Source: a cf. Phormidesmis sp. LEGE 11477
Lineage (GTDB): Bacteria; Cyanobacteriota; Cyanobacteriia; Phormidesmidales; Phormidesmidaceae
Direction: 5' to 3'
Length of the DNA stretch: 64,000 nt
NCBI RefSeq assembly: GCF_015207105.1
Contig: NZ_JADEXO010000010.1
Coordinates: forward strand, 1-64,000
Shown piece after piece: positions 31,130 to 39,007 of the stretch. The position numbers were made by a program, and so were the translations under genes. A model generated the notes under the pieces. The model saw only the letters and a list, made by a program, of their open reading frames with translations, ran no database searches and was not told the DNA's origin. How positions within the stretch are numbered: position 1 is the stretch's first letter; the number at the start of each line of letters is the position of its first letter.

Positions 31130-33554
31130 TCACGCTTCTATTGCCGAGCTAATGCACTCTCCTAAAAGACGATCTTTCAGCTGGCTACAGCCGTTTCAGA
31201 TTAAGCCTAGCAAACCGGCCTATGCCTATGGGATACGGATGCTTGTAATTCTAGGTGGGCCAGTGGCCGCAGGCTTTCTTTTACATAATCCAGGGGCGAG
31301 CGTGCTTGCCACGATGGCGGCGCTATCGGTCGGCCTGATTGCGACTAGCGGCACCTACCTGCGGCAGATCAAAACAATGGGCGCGGCTACGATTGCGGTT
31401 ACCCTAGCGCTGCTGCTGGCTAACTTAATAGGCGATCGCACTGTCCTAACGCTGGTAGTGACGTTTTTTCTCTCTTTTCTGCTGAGCTTTGCTAGCTTAT
31501 GGGGCGCAGCGGTGACAGGGGTTTGTCTGACGGGGCTGTTGATGTTTGTTATTTCCCTAGCGAAGTTCTCTTCCTTTGCCGATCCGGCGGTGCTATTGGA
31601 GCAGTGTTTGCTATGCGTAGCGGGCGGACTATGGGCGATCTCAGTCGCTGCTATTTTTTGGATAGTGCGGCCCTATGCGCCTGCTGCGGCAGCGGTGGCT
31701 GAGAGCAATTCGGCGCTAAGTCAGCTGGCAAAGTCTCTTAGTTCAGATATCTATCAGACAAATAGACAGACAAATAGACAGATAAATAAAGCGTCTATAC
31801 AACAAAACGCTGAGCAACAGCAGTCTATGCAGTGGGTTCACTCTCAAGATAGGGTGCTTCAAACTCTGAGCGCTGCGCGTAATATATGGACATCGGCCTG
31901 GACAACAGAGAACGCCAGCAGTTCTAGAGGCAATCGATTGCTAGTATCTATTGAAGAGGCTAGTGCTATCGATCGTTTACTCAACGCTTTAGCAAGGCTA
32001 CTGATAACAACGGCTTCAGGACGCTTACTGGCTAATATTAAACCAGAGATAAAAGGCGTGATAGAACAGGTGGCGATCGCCCTTGAAGATCTATCTATTG
32101 CCCTCAAACAAAAGCAGCCTGCTAGGCAACCAGTCTCACTGTTCGCGCTAGAGCAAAGTACGCAGCGCCTAGAAAGTCAGTGGAAAAGTCTGATTCACCA
32201 TATCCGCAGAAAGACCATTGAGATTCAGGCCGCCGACTACACAGAACTAGCCCATTTGAGGAAGATGGTTCTCACCTTGAACGATCTATCCGATCGAGTT
32301 GTGATCGCCACCCAACATATCACCCAAAACGCGGCTAATCATCCCACTCAGACACCAGGCCCAAGCATCGATCAAACAGATCAGTCTATTGCGACACTGG
32401 TTGCGACACGGCCAGAGCAGACTGCGTGGAGAGAGACCCTTAGCAACAATCTCACCTTCCGGTCAGTCACCTTTCGCCATGCGCTCAGGCTCGCTATTTT
32501 AATCACGCTCTCACAGCTCCTTAGCGTTTTACTCCCCATTCCTAGAGGCTACTGGATCACGCTAACCGTTCTGTTCGCCCTCAAGCCCAACTATGGCGGC
32601 ACCGCTCAAACTATTGGACAGCGGGTATTGGGCACCGTGATTGGCGGCGTAGTGGGAATTATTCTAGTGATGGTGATTCATAGTCCGCTAGCGCTGATTC
32701 TGTTGCTCTTACTGTCGCTATTTGCGGCGATTGCTTTGCGCCCTTTAAGCTACAGCCTATTTATTATGATGCTGACGCTTGGGATTGTTGTGCTGTTTGA
32801 AGCGGCTGGCATAGGCAGCTGGGAAGTAGGGGTGCATCGGATTGTAGATACGCTGATTGGAGGTGCGATCGCCTTTGCTGGCATCTATCTGCTATTTCCC
32901 AACTGGGAGCAGCAGCGACTGCCCGCTCAGCTAGAATCCACGCTTCAGGCAAATCTAGCCTACTTCCAAATCACAATCAGTCAGTACCTGCACCAGTGTC
33001 AGCCAAGCGCAGAGTCAGACGCTAAAAGAATCGATCCAACGTTTACCAGCTCGCTACATCGCTTGCGCCATCAGGCTGCCCTCCAGAACTCAAACGCCGA
33101 AGCTGCCGCTCAAAGGCTCTTTAGCGAACCGCGCCATCTTCAAGGCGAGATTGAACCGGTGATGGCGCTGCTGTTCTATACCCGCAGCTTATTTAGTTCT
33201 ACGGCAATGCTTGCTGAGCACCTCAAAGAGAATATCGATAGCGAGGCGTTCTGCTATATTGAGCCGCTTGCTGATGCCCTTGAGCAGGCACTGCTGACTG
33301 TGGCCAGGGCGCTAGGCCAAAAGCTGCCGCTTCAGCCGCTGCCGCCGCTAGATGACTATCTAGATGACGTTTGCGATCGCATTCAAAAGCTGCACCGCGA
33401 TCGCCTCCAAGAACTAACTGCAGATCTCCCTAAGACAACGCCCACACTGCAGCAGATAAAGTCGCAAACGCCTGTTGCCACAGAGCTTAGTCAAATCGTG
33501 CGGGCTACAGAGGGCATACATAGCGTAGCGGCTAGACTGGGAAAGACACTGTAG
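31104..33554 (+). CDS. FUSC family (fusaric acid/aromatic acid exporter-like) protein
   Basis: This is a large membrane protein of 816 residues from 31104, or about 800 from the ATG at 31152 (MHSPKRRSF), which avoids overlap with the gene before it. The N-terminal 200 residues hold about five hydrophobic helices. A long soluble middle follows, with a 12-bp in-frame repeat giving QTNRQTNRQINK near residue 220. The conserved second membrane block starts TFRHALRLAILITLSQLLSV and includes YWITLTVLFALKPNYGGTAQTIGQRVLGT (residues 450-500). Relatives (YccS, AaeB, FusC) export aromatic acids or detergents. Substrate unknown. Confidence 0.85.
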   Translation: MQRWLISLNHASIAELMHSPKRRSFSWLQPFQIKPSKPAYAYGIRMLVILGGPVAAGFLLHNPGASVLATMAALSVGLIATSGTYLRQIKTMGAATIAVTLALLLANLIGDRTVLTLVVTFFLSFLLSFASLWGAAVTGVCLTGLLMFVISLAKFSSFADPAVLLEQCLLCVAGGLWAISVAAIFWIVRPYAPAAAAVAESNSALSQLAKSLSSDIYQTNRQTNRQINKASIQQNAEQQQSMQWVHSQDRVLQTLSAARNIWTSAWTTENASSSRGNRLLVSIEEASAIDRLLNALARLLITTASGRLLANIKPEIKGVIEQVAIALEDLSIALKQKQPARQPVSLFALEQSTQRLESQWKSLIHHIRRKTIEIQAADYTELAHLRKMVLTLNDLSDRVVIATQHITQNAANHPTQTPGPSIDQTDQSIATLVATRPEQTAWRETLSNNLTFRSVTFRHALRLAILITLSQLLSVLLPIPRGYWITLTVLFALKPNYGGTAQTIGQRVLGTVIGGVVGIILVMVIHSPLALILLLLLSLFAAIALRPLSYSLFIMMLTLGIVVLFEAAGIGSWEVGVHRIVDTLIGGAIAFAGIYLLFPNWEQQRLPAQLESTLQANLAYFQITISQYLHQCQPSAESDAKRIDPTFTSSLHRLRHQAALQNSNAEAAAQRLFSEPRHLQGEIEPVMALLFYTRSLFSSTAMLAEHLKENIDSEAFCYIEPLADALEQALLTVARALGQKLPLQPLPPLDDYLDDVCDRIQKLHRDRLQELTADLPKTTPTLQQIKSQTPVATELSQIVRATEGIHSVAARLGKTL
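31755..31790 (+). repeat. 12-bp in-frame tandem repeat in the FUSC gene
   Basis: CAGACAAATAGA is present twice exactly and a third time as CAGATAAATAAA. The repeats encode QTNR-QTNR-QINK in the soluble linker and keep the frame. Confidence 0.75.
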
Positions 33555-33661
33555 GTGATTTCTGCCGAATAACGTATCATCTCGTAGGGGCGCAGCATGC
33601 TATGTCCCTACTTTCCCATCCTTAGGTAGATTCACATCTCGTTCATTTCATCCCAAAAACT

Positions 33662-34369
33662 ATGCAGCAGCTCTTTAACCATCTTGCTTATCTCTGGACA
33701 CAGAAAGTAAACCCAAAAATTGCTTCATTCGTGGCCTTTTTTGGCATTGCTTGGCTAGCTGCTTGTGCGTTGACTTTGTATGTGCTTGCCCATCTCTCCG
33801 ACGAAATTTTAGAAAGAGAATCATTTGCCTTCGATAAACATATTCTTTTATATATTCATCAGTTTGCAAATCCAGTCTTAGATGCTGTAATGGTCGGCAT
33901 TACTCGGCTAGGCGATCCAAGGACAGTTGTTCCCCTTACGGTAATCATCTTCTGTTTTCTATGGTGGCAGCGCTACCAATTAGAGGCTAAATTCTTTGCG
34001 CTCAATGCGATCGGCGGCGCAGTGCTTAGCTACGTGCTAAAGCTGGTTTTCAATAGGCCGCGCCCCCAGCTATGGCCTCAGCTAATTTCAGAAACAACCT
34101 TTAGCTATCCTAGCGGTCATGCTTTGGGATCTATGGTACTATACGGCTTTTTGTCGTACCTACTGATCACGCTGTATCCGCGATACAGTCTGATTTGGCG
34201 CTTAGTGGGTATTTTTCTAATCGTCGCCATCGGCTTCAGTCGGCTGTACTTAGGCGTTCACTGGCCTACGGATATTCTCGCTGGCTATGGCATCGGATTT
34301 CTATGGATTACGGTTTGTATTGTATTAATGCGGCTTCAGGAAAAGCAGGCTAGTGTCACTCAAGAATAA
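33662..34369 (+). CDS. PAP2-family membrane phosphatase
   Basis: This is a 235-residue PAP2 (type 2 phosphatidic acid phosphatase) protein with about five transmembrane segments. The three catalytic motifs are visible: KLVFNRPRP (motif 1, KxxxxxxRP), YPSGHALGS (motif 2, PSGH with the His acid) and SRLYLGVHWPTDILAG (motif 3, SRxxxxxHxxxD with the His nucleophile). It would dephosphorylate lipid phosphates such as phosphatidic acid or undecaprenyl diphosphate at the membrane surface. The stop lies inside a 14-bp tandem repeat. It converges with a diacylglycerol-kinase-like gene, 43 bp away, which could oppose it. Confidence 0.92.
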   Translation: MQQLFNHLAYLWTQKVNPKIASFVAFFGIAWLAACALTLYVLAHLSDEILERESFAFDKHILLYIHQFANPVLDAVMVGITRLGDPRTVVPLTVIIFCFLWWQRYQLEAKFFALNAIGGAVLSYVLKLVFNRPRPQLWPQLISETTFSYPSGHALGSMVLYGFLSYLLITLYPRYSLIWRLVGIFLIVAIGFSRLYLGVHWPTDILAGYGIGFLWITVCIVLMRLQEKQASVTQE

Positions 34370-34398
34370 ACACTCAAGAATAAACGCTCAAAAATAAA
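34357..34398. repeat. 14-bp tandem repeat over a stop codon
   Basis: CACTCAAGAATAAA occurs at 34357-34370 and 34371-34384, and a variant CGCTCAAAAATAAA at 34385-34398. The first copy contains the TAA stop of the PAP2 gene (34367-34369). Confidence 0.8.
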
Positions 34399-34412
34399 CG
34401 CTAAGCGCGACG

Positions 34413-35369
34413 CTATTCTGTCGGCGAAAACACCAACAGGCCATTCGAAATACAGCTAACTTCAACAGGCGTTGTTCCGGCAATCTCACCGTCTATTACG
34501 ACCTTCTGAGGCGGGTTAGCGTCAATCGTCAGTCGGCGGGTGCGACCGTGAAGCACATTGGGCCGATCTGTTTCAGTTTTCGCGACTGCTGCGCCCAAAA
34601 GACTCAGCAGCGTTGCGATCGCATTCACCTTACTCTCTGCAGTCGCAATCGTAATATCCAACAGTCCATCATCGATTACAACCTCTCCTTCGCCGTGGGC
34701 TAGTACAGAAGTTGGCGGTGCTGCATTCGCCACCATCACAGAGCCTGCCTCAAATGCTGGATAGGTTTTACCATTGGCTGTCACCTCAACCTCAAAATGA
34801 TTCCGCTCACTCAAAGCTTGCCAGCCCGCCATTAAGTAGGCGAGCGTACCCCACTTATCTTTCTTTTCACGATCGGCCCCTTCGATCATGCTGACTTCAA
34901 ACCCAATACCCATTAGCAAGACCATGGGAGTCCCGTTACAGTAAGCAGCATCAACCGATTTAGTATGATTGTCCAAAATAATCTGGCAAGCCCTACGAAT
35001 CGGCATAATTCCAGAAATGCCTAAAGCTGCTGAAAAGGCATTCGCAGTCCCTCTAGGAATAATGCCTAGCGGAATTTGTTTGTTGATTAAAGCGCCCGCT
35101 ACCGCAGAAACGGTGCCATCGCCGCCCGAAGCAATAATCAGGTCTGGTTTTTGAATGAGGGCGTTTTGAACTAATTTTGCCGGATTAGTTTCTTTAGTTG
35201 TTTGATGGACTCTGATGCTTAGATGCGGCACCAATAGCTCTTTGATCAGTGCCAAATCCTTCTCGGCATTGCCGTGGCCCGCTACAGGGTTGAAAATCAG
35301 GTGAGCTACCCGTCTTCTTTCTGGCTCTCTTGCAGACGGTTGAGTAGAAGAAGGAAATGTGTCAGACAT
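34413..35369 (-). CDS. YegS/diacylglycerol kinase family lipid kinase
   Basis: This is a 318-residue kinase of the DagK/YegS group. The ATP-binding signature GGDGTVSAVAGAL and the phosphate-binding GIIPRGTANAFSAALG are typical. Acidic residues in the SVDAAYCNG and DDGLLDI regions complete the metal site. It phosphorylates diacylglycerol or a related lipid at the membrane. It is cytoplasmic, with no transmembrane helix. Its start is about 46 bp downstream of the endonuclease-like gene's stop, on the same strand. Its 3' end converges with the PAP2 gene. Confidence 0.9.
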   Translation of the reverse strand: MSDTFPSSTQPSAREPERRRVAHLIFNPVAGHGNAEKDLALIKELLVPHLSIRVHQTTKETNPAKLVQNALIQKPDLIIASGGDGTVSAVAGALINKQIPLGIIPRGTANAFSAALGISGIMPIRRACQIILDNHTKSVDAAYCNGTPMVLLMGIGFEVSMIEGADREKKDKWGTLAYLMAGWQALSERNHFEVEVTANGKTYPAFEAGSVMVANAAPPTSVLAHGEGEVVIDDGLLDITIATAESKVNAIATLLSLLGAAVAKTETDRPNVLHGRTRRLTIDANPPQKVVIDGEIAGTTPVEVSCISNGLLVFSPTE

Positions 35370-35415
35370 GAATCTAGGATATTAGCTGCGGTAGAAGGTA
35401 TGCGCTTTTCTGTAC

Positions 35416-36273
35416 TTAACTGGCGATAATATCAAACTTAGCCACCATCGGTTTATGATCAGATGAGATCATTTCACCGAACACTTTTGCATGGTGTGGC
35501 TGAAGCGTGAGACCGCGATAGAAAATATGATCCAATGGATCTGAGCGCATAAAACGTTTGAGATCGCTGCGATAGGACAAAGAGAAATCCACAGCCTGTA
35601 GCCCAAGTCTGCGAATAACCGTCTGAAGTATCTGCATTCTCTTAGGTCGCCAGGTATTGAAGTCTCCGACTAAGATTAAAGGCCCAGAATGATCGGCGAT
35701 CGCCTGCTCGATTTGATGTATCTGTTTTTGAAACTTGTGAGAGCGCACGAAGTTAATACCGTGTACATTGATCGCCCATAGCGTTTGCTGTCGCTGAGCG
35801 ATTGGATACTCTGTGACCAAAACCAGTTTTCGCGTTTGTAAGAAAGGCTCATAGTACTGACTGTGCAAAGTGGCGCTATTTAGTGCCGGTGCGGTGGAAG
35901 CGGTCAGCACCCCTGCTGCATAACCCTGGTATCGGTGAATTAAGTTCGGAGTAAAATACCAGCCGAGACCTGTCGTTAGTTTGCTCTCTTCTGTGCTCCC
36001 TTCTAGGCTCTCTTTTGGCAGAGACATCAGCGAGTAAGCTTCTGGCCAAGCTAGGCGCGCTTCCTGGAAAAAACAAAGCTGAGGTCGCTGCTGGTGGAAG
36101 ATTTTCAGAAATTCCTGTTGTAAAGGCAGTTTGTGGTTCTGCTTAGCGATGTTCCAATTAAGAATACACAGATCCTGGTTGGGCAGTTCGGCCTTTGAAA
36201 AGGTACCGCCTTCTACTACCTGACTCTCAGCCGGGTCTAAACCAAACAGATTTGCAAGCGATTGCAACATCAC
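35416..36273 (-). CDS. Endonuclease/exonuclease/phosphatase (EEP) family protein
   Basis: This is a 285-residue EEP-fold hydrolase. The metal site NWNIAK (residues about 38-43, with the catalytic N), the conserved E in FFQEARLAWPE, and the terminal ISSDHKPMVAKFDI (SDH motif, general base and metal) are all present. GDFNTWRPKRM supplies the DxN pair. The family contains DNases, phosphatases and sphingomyelinases, so the substrate is open. The gene precedes the lipid kinase on the same strand (46 bp). No signal peptide is obvious. Confidence 0.88.
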   Translation of the reverse strand: MMLQSLANLFGLDPAESQVVEGGTFSKAELPNQDLCILNWNIAKQNHKLPLQQEFLKIFHQQRPQLCFFQEARLAWPEAYSLMSLPKESLEGSTEESKLTTGLGWYFTPNLIHRYQGYAAGVLTASTAPALNSATLHSQYYEPFLQTRKLVLVTEYPIAQRQQTLWAINVHGINFVRSHKFQKQIHQIEQAIADHSGPLILVGDFNTWRPKRMQILQTVIRRLGLQAVDFSLSYRSDLKRFMRSDPLDHIFYRGLTLQPHHAKVFGEMISSDHKPMVAKFDIIAS

Positions 36274-36309
36274 ACCTACTATCGCAATATCATATCTAAC
36301 AACCTAACC

Positions 36310-37341
36310 CTACGTATCTCCGCTCGCTGAACCCATTAGCTTGGCAACGAGCCGAGTTTGAGGAAAGGGCTCAAGCAGAAGCTTTTTGACCATGATCGTC
36401 AGCGGTAAAGCTAAAAAGGCACCGGCAGGCCCTAATATCCAGGCCCAGATTACAACAGCAAGAAAAGTCACTAAGATCGATAAGTCTAGTCCTTTAGATA
36501 AGTAGCGAGGCGCAATGACTATATCGAAGAAGTTATTGATAGCAATATAGCCTACTGCGAACAGCGCAGCCTTTGCCCAACTAAGTTCAACTAAGGCAAT
36601 GAGCAGCGGCGGCGCAAGCGCGATGTAAAAGCCAATATTAGGAACAAAGTTAAAAGCAAACGAGAGCACTCCCCACAGGACTGTAAAATCTAAGCCTAGC
36701 CACCACATCAACAGCATTTGCACTAGCGCGGTTAGCGCGCCGAGCCAGCCCTTAATCATCAGATAAGAGCTAGTGCTTTGGGCAAATTCTTCAGTTCGCT
36801 GCAGCGCTTGTGGACTATCTTTGAGTCCTCTTTTGAGCAGCTTAGAAAAGCTAGAAGCCGTAGCCAACATATAAACGAAGATCAGCAGCGTCAGTCCAGT
36901 ATCAGACAGTATGCCTAGTAGACTAGACGTTAGAGAAAGAGAAAGACTAACAATGCGTTCGGGCTGAAACCAACTCAACGATTGAACATCGTCTAAAGTA
37001 ACGCCTTGCTCTTTTAGCCACAGCCACAAACTATTCACCTGTGCTTCAATTTGGTCGCTGTAGGCAGGCAGGAGGTTTATCAGTTCATTAACAGAGTCTA
37101 CTAGAAAAAGGACAGTCAGAGCGCCTACAGCAACAACACTCAAAAGCACTAAAAGATAGGCTAGCCAGTGAGGCAACCCCTTGCCTTTTAACCAAGCCAG
37201 AATAGGGTAGGTGACCAATACTAAAAAGAGAGAGAGCAGAATGGGCGTGAGCAGGCCAGCCATGGCTTTTAGTCCAGCGACGATCAAGACCACGCTAGCG
37301 AAAGCGACTAGCGTAGAGACTATCGTTGGCTGCTTTTTCAT
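36310..37341 (-). CDS. AI-2E family transporter (UPF0118)
   Basis: This is a 343-residue membrane protein of the AI-2E/UPF0118 family. It has seven or eight hydrophobic segments in the family pattern: an N-terminal three-helix block (GLLTPILLSLFLVLVTYP), a long soluble loop at residues 85-150, then a membrane block with GWLGALTALVQMLLMWWLGL and VLSFAFNFVPNIGFYIALAP (conserved PNIG). The C-terminal WILGPAGAFLALPLTI is diagnostic. Members export autoinducer-2 or ions such as sodium; the substrate is unknown here. It is 36 bp upstream of the endonuclease-like gene. Confidence 0.9.
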   Translation of the reverse strand: MKKQPTIVSTLVAFASVVLIVAGLKAMAGLLTPILLSLFLVLVTYPILAWLKGKGLPHWLAYLLVLLSVVAVGALTVLFLVDSVNELINLLPAYSDQIEAQVNSLWLWLKEQGVTLDDVQSLSWFQPERIVSLSLSLTSSLLGILSDTGLTLLIFVYMLATASSFSKLLKRGLKDSPQALQRTEEFAQSTSSYLMIKGWLGALTALVQMLLMWWLGLDFTVLWGVLSFAFNFVPNIGFYIALAPPLLIALVELSWAKAALFAVGYIAINNFFDIVIAPRYLSKGLDLSILVTFLAVVIWAWILGPAGAFLALPLTIMVKKLLLEPFPQTRLVAKLMGSASGDT

Positions 37342-37405
37342 ATTGTTTCTCTAGTTGGCTTTCAACTTATGATGATTTAGTTAGTCACATTATTGGAACC
37401 AACCT

Positions 37406-38451
37406 ATGAAACCGCACCGCTGGTTCAAGACTTTCAGGACGGAAAAACCCAATATAGATCGATTAAGGAACATGAAAACCAGCCTAGCGGAAGAGGCTGC
37501 GCTAGACCTCTACTCCCTTTCTCTGACGATAGGATCTTGCGCGATGGCGTAGCCTCTCCTGTGGAGAATCGCAACGCTAGGACTACTCTCTAACAGCGCT
37601 GCTGTGATTATCGGCGCGATGATTATTGCCCCTTTAATGCTGTCGATTAGATGCTTAGCCTTCTCAGCGTTAGCTGGTGATGAATCTTCGTTTCGCAAAG
37701 CGATAGAGACTATCTTTGTAGGGACGGTTCTATCGATAGCTTTTGCGTGGCTAATTGGTATGGTGGTGAGCCTTCCTTCGTTCGGCAGTGAGATTTTGTC
37801 GCGATCACAGCCCACTCTCATAGACTTAGGAATTGCGGTCGCAGCGGGTGCTATCAGCGGCCTTACCAAAGTAGAACCTAGAATTTCTTCGAGTCTGGCT
37901 GGAACGGCGATCGCGGTAGCTCTGATGCCGCCTCTTTATGTGGTTGGGTTGGGCCTATCTCCAAGCTGACTGGTCACTAAGTTCAGGCGCGGCGCTTTTG
38001 TACATAACCAACTTGCTCGGCATCACGCTCTCCTGCATGCTAGTGTTTCTGGCGGCAGGCTATGTTTCACTGCGGCGCGGCAACAAGGCACTCAAGAAAA
38101 CGGTTCTTTTTACCAGCATATTAGTTGTTCCTCTAGGCATAGGCTACGGACATCTATGGGAAGCAGTCAGCGCTAGAGGTACTGGTGCAAGCAGTTTTAG
38201 TAAATCGTACAGAAACCTTTCAGCAGCTAGAGCTAGTGAGTATCCGAACCGACTGGAGCAGCAGACCGCCTGAGGCCGTTGTCGGAATTGCTGTTATAGG
38301 CGATCAAAAGCCGACACCAAAGCAGATAGGAATATTAGAAGATTTCGTTGAGAAGGAGACAGGACAACGGTTCTCTCTAGTTTTACAGACAAGCCAAATT
38401 AAACAAATTGTGAGAGAGGGTCGAAATCCCTCTTCAGCGCCGATTGAATAA
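37406..38451 (+). pseudogene. DUF389 (TIGR00341) membrane protein, three lesions
   Basis: This is a cyanobacterial DUF389 membrane protein broken in three places. From the ATG at 37406 it reads LDLYSLSLTIGSCA, then a 24-bp insertion adds a TAG stop at 37550-37552. It resumes in frame as IATLGLLSNSAAVIIGAMIIAPLMLSIR. A one-base insertion near 37964 (VVGLGLSPS* against GLSQADWSLSSGAALLY) gives the second break. A third shift near 38165-38180 joins QSALEVLVQAVLVNRTETF to the C-terminal piece that ends at 38451. The motifs SLTIGSCA, MIIAPLM and the DWSLSSGAAL loop identify the family, whose function is unknown. Confidence 0.85.
37541..37572 (+). repeat. 24-bp palindromic insertion splitting a HIP1 site
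   Basis: The region reads GCG, then 24 extra bases, then ATCGC. Removing bases 37544-37567 restores GCGATCGC (HIP1) and the intact DUF389 frame. The insert has a CTCC/GGAG hairpin core and a TAG that stops translation. A related sequence lies at 18308-18327. Confidence 0.7.
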
Positions 38452-38574
38452 GGACTTTTACTGTATACAAATTATCAACCAAAAGATATATGTATTTATC
38501 CGTGTATTTCAGTAGCGTTACTTTGTTGTTAATAATAATTCCTAAAAATTTGAGCTATAAAACAAGACTTTGTC

Positions 38575-39003
38575 ATGGGGGCGCTCAGCATGAAACCTAC
38601 AGGTTCGGAAAGAAGAAGAGATACCGCTAGAGAGGTCACAAATAGACAGATCAGAAGTGGCGACCTCAGATGGAAGCTGCTGCTAGGTATTCTCTACCTC
38701 GTCGCTGGTTTTGTCATTTTGACGGACATCCTTTCAGGTGTGATCGCGCTAACGTTCATCCTAGGCGCTACTATCTTCTTGCAAGGCGTTGTCAGAGTCA
38801 TTTCTGCTTTTGCTATAAAACCTGCAAGCAATTGGGGTGTGCTACTATTTAGCGGAATTATAGGCATCATCTTAGGCATCTTTATTTGGTCAGAATGGCC
38901 TTTCAATGTAGGTTGGCTGCTCGGCGTTTGGGTGGGCGTTAGCCTGCTGTGTGACGGCATTTGGATGATAGCGCTGTCTTCTCGCTCAGCGTCTACATAT
39001 TAG
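38575..39003 (+). CDS. HdeD/DUF308-like four-helix membrane protein
   Basis: This is a 142-residue membrane protein with about four hydrophobic segments, similar to the HdeD/DUF308 group of small stress-linked membrane proteins. It has a basic N-terminus, GILYLVAGFVILTDILSG, VRVISAFAIKPASNWG, and the FSGIIGIILGIFIW segment with a conserved W and P, ending VWVGVSLLCDGIWMIAL. HdeD relatives have two DUF308 repeats; here there is roughly one and a half. The next gene starts 4 bp after its stop, so they are likely one unit. An ATG at 38590 is an alternative start. Confidence 0.7.
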   Translation: MGALSMKPTGSERRRDTAREVTNRQIRSGDLRWKLLLGILYLVAGFVILTDILSGVIALTFILGATIFLQGVVRVISAFAIKPASNWGVLLFSGIIGIILGIFIWSEWPFNVGWLLGVWVGVSLLCDGIWMIALSSRSASTY

Positions 39004-39007
39004 AGCT

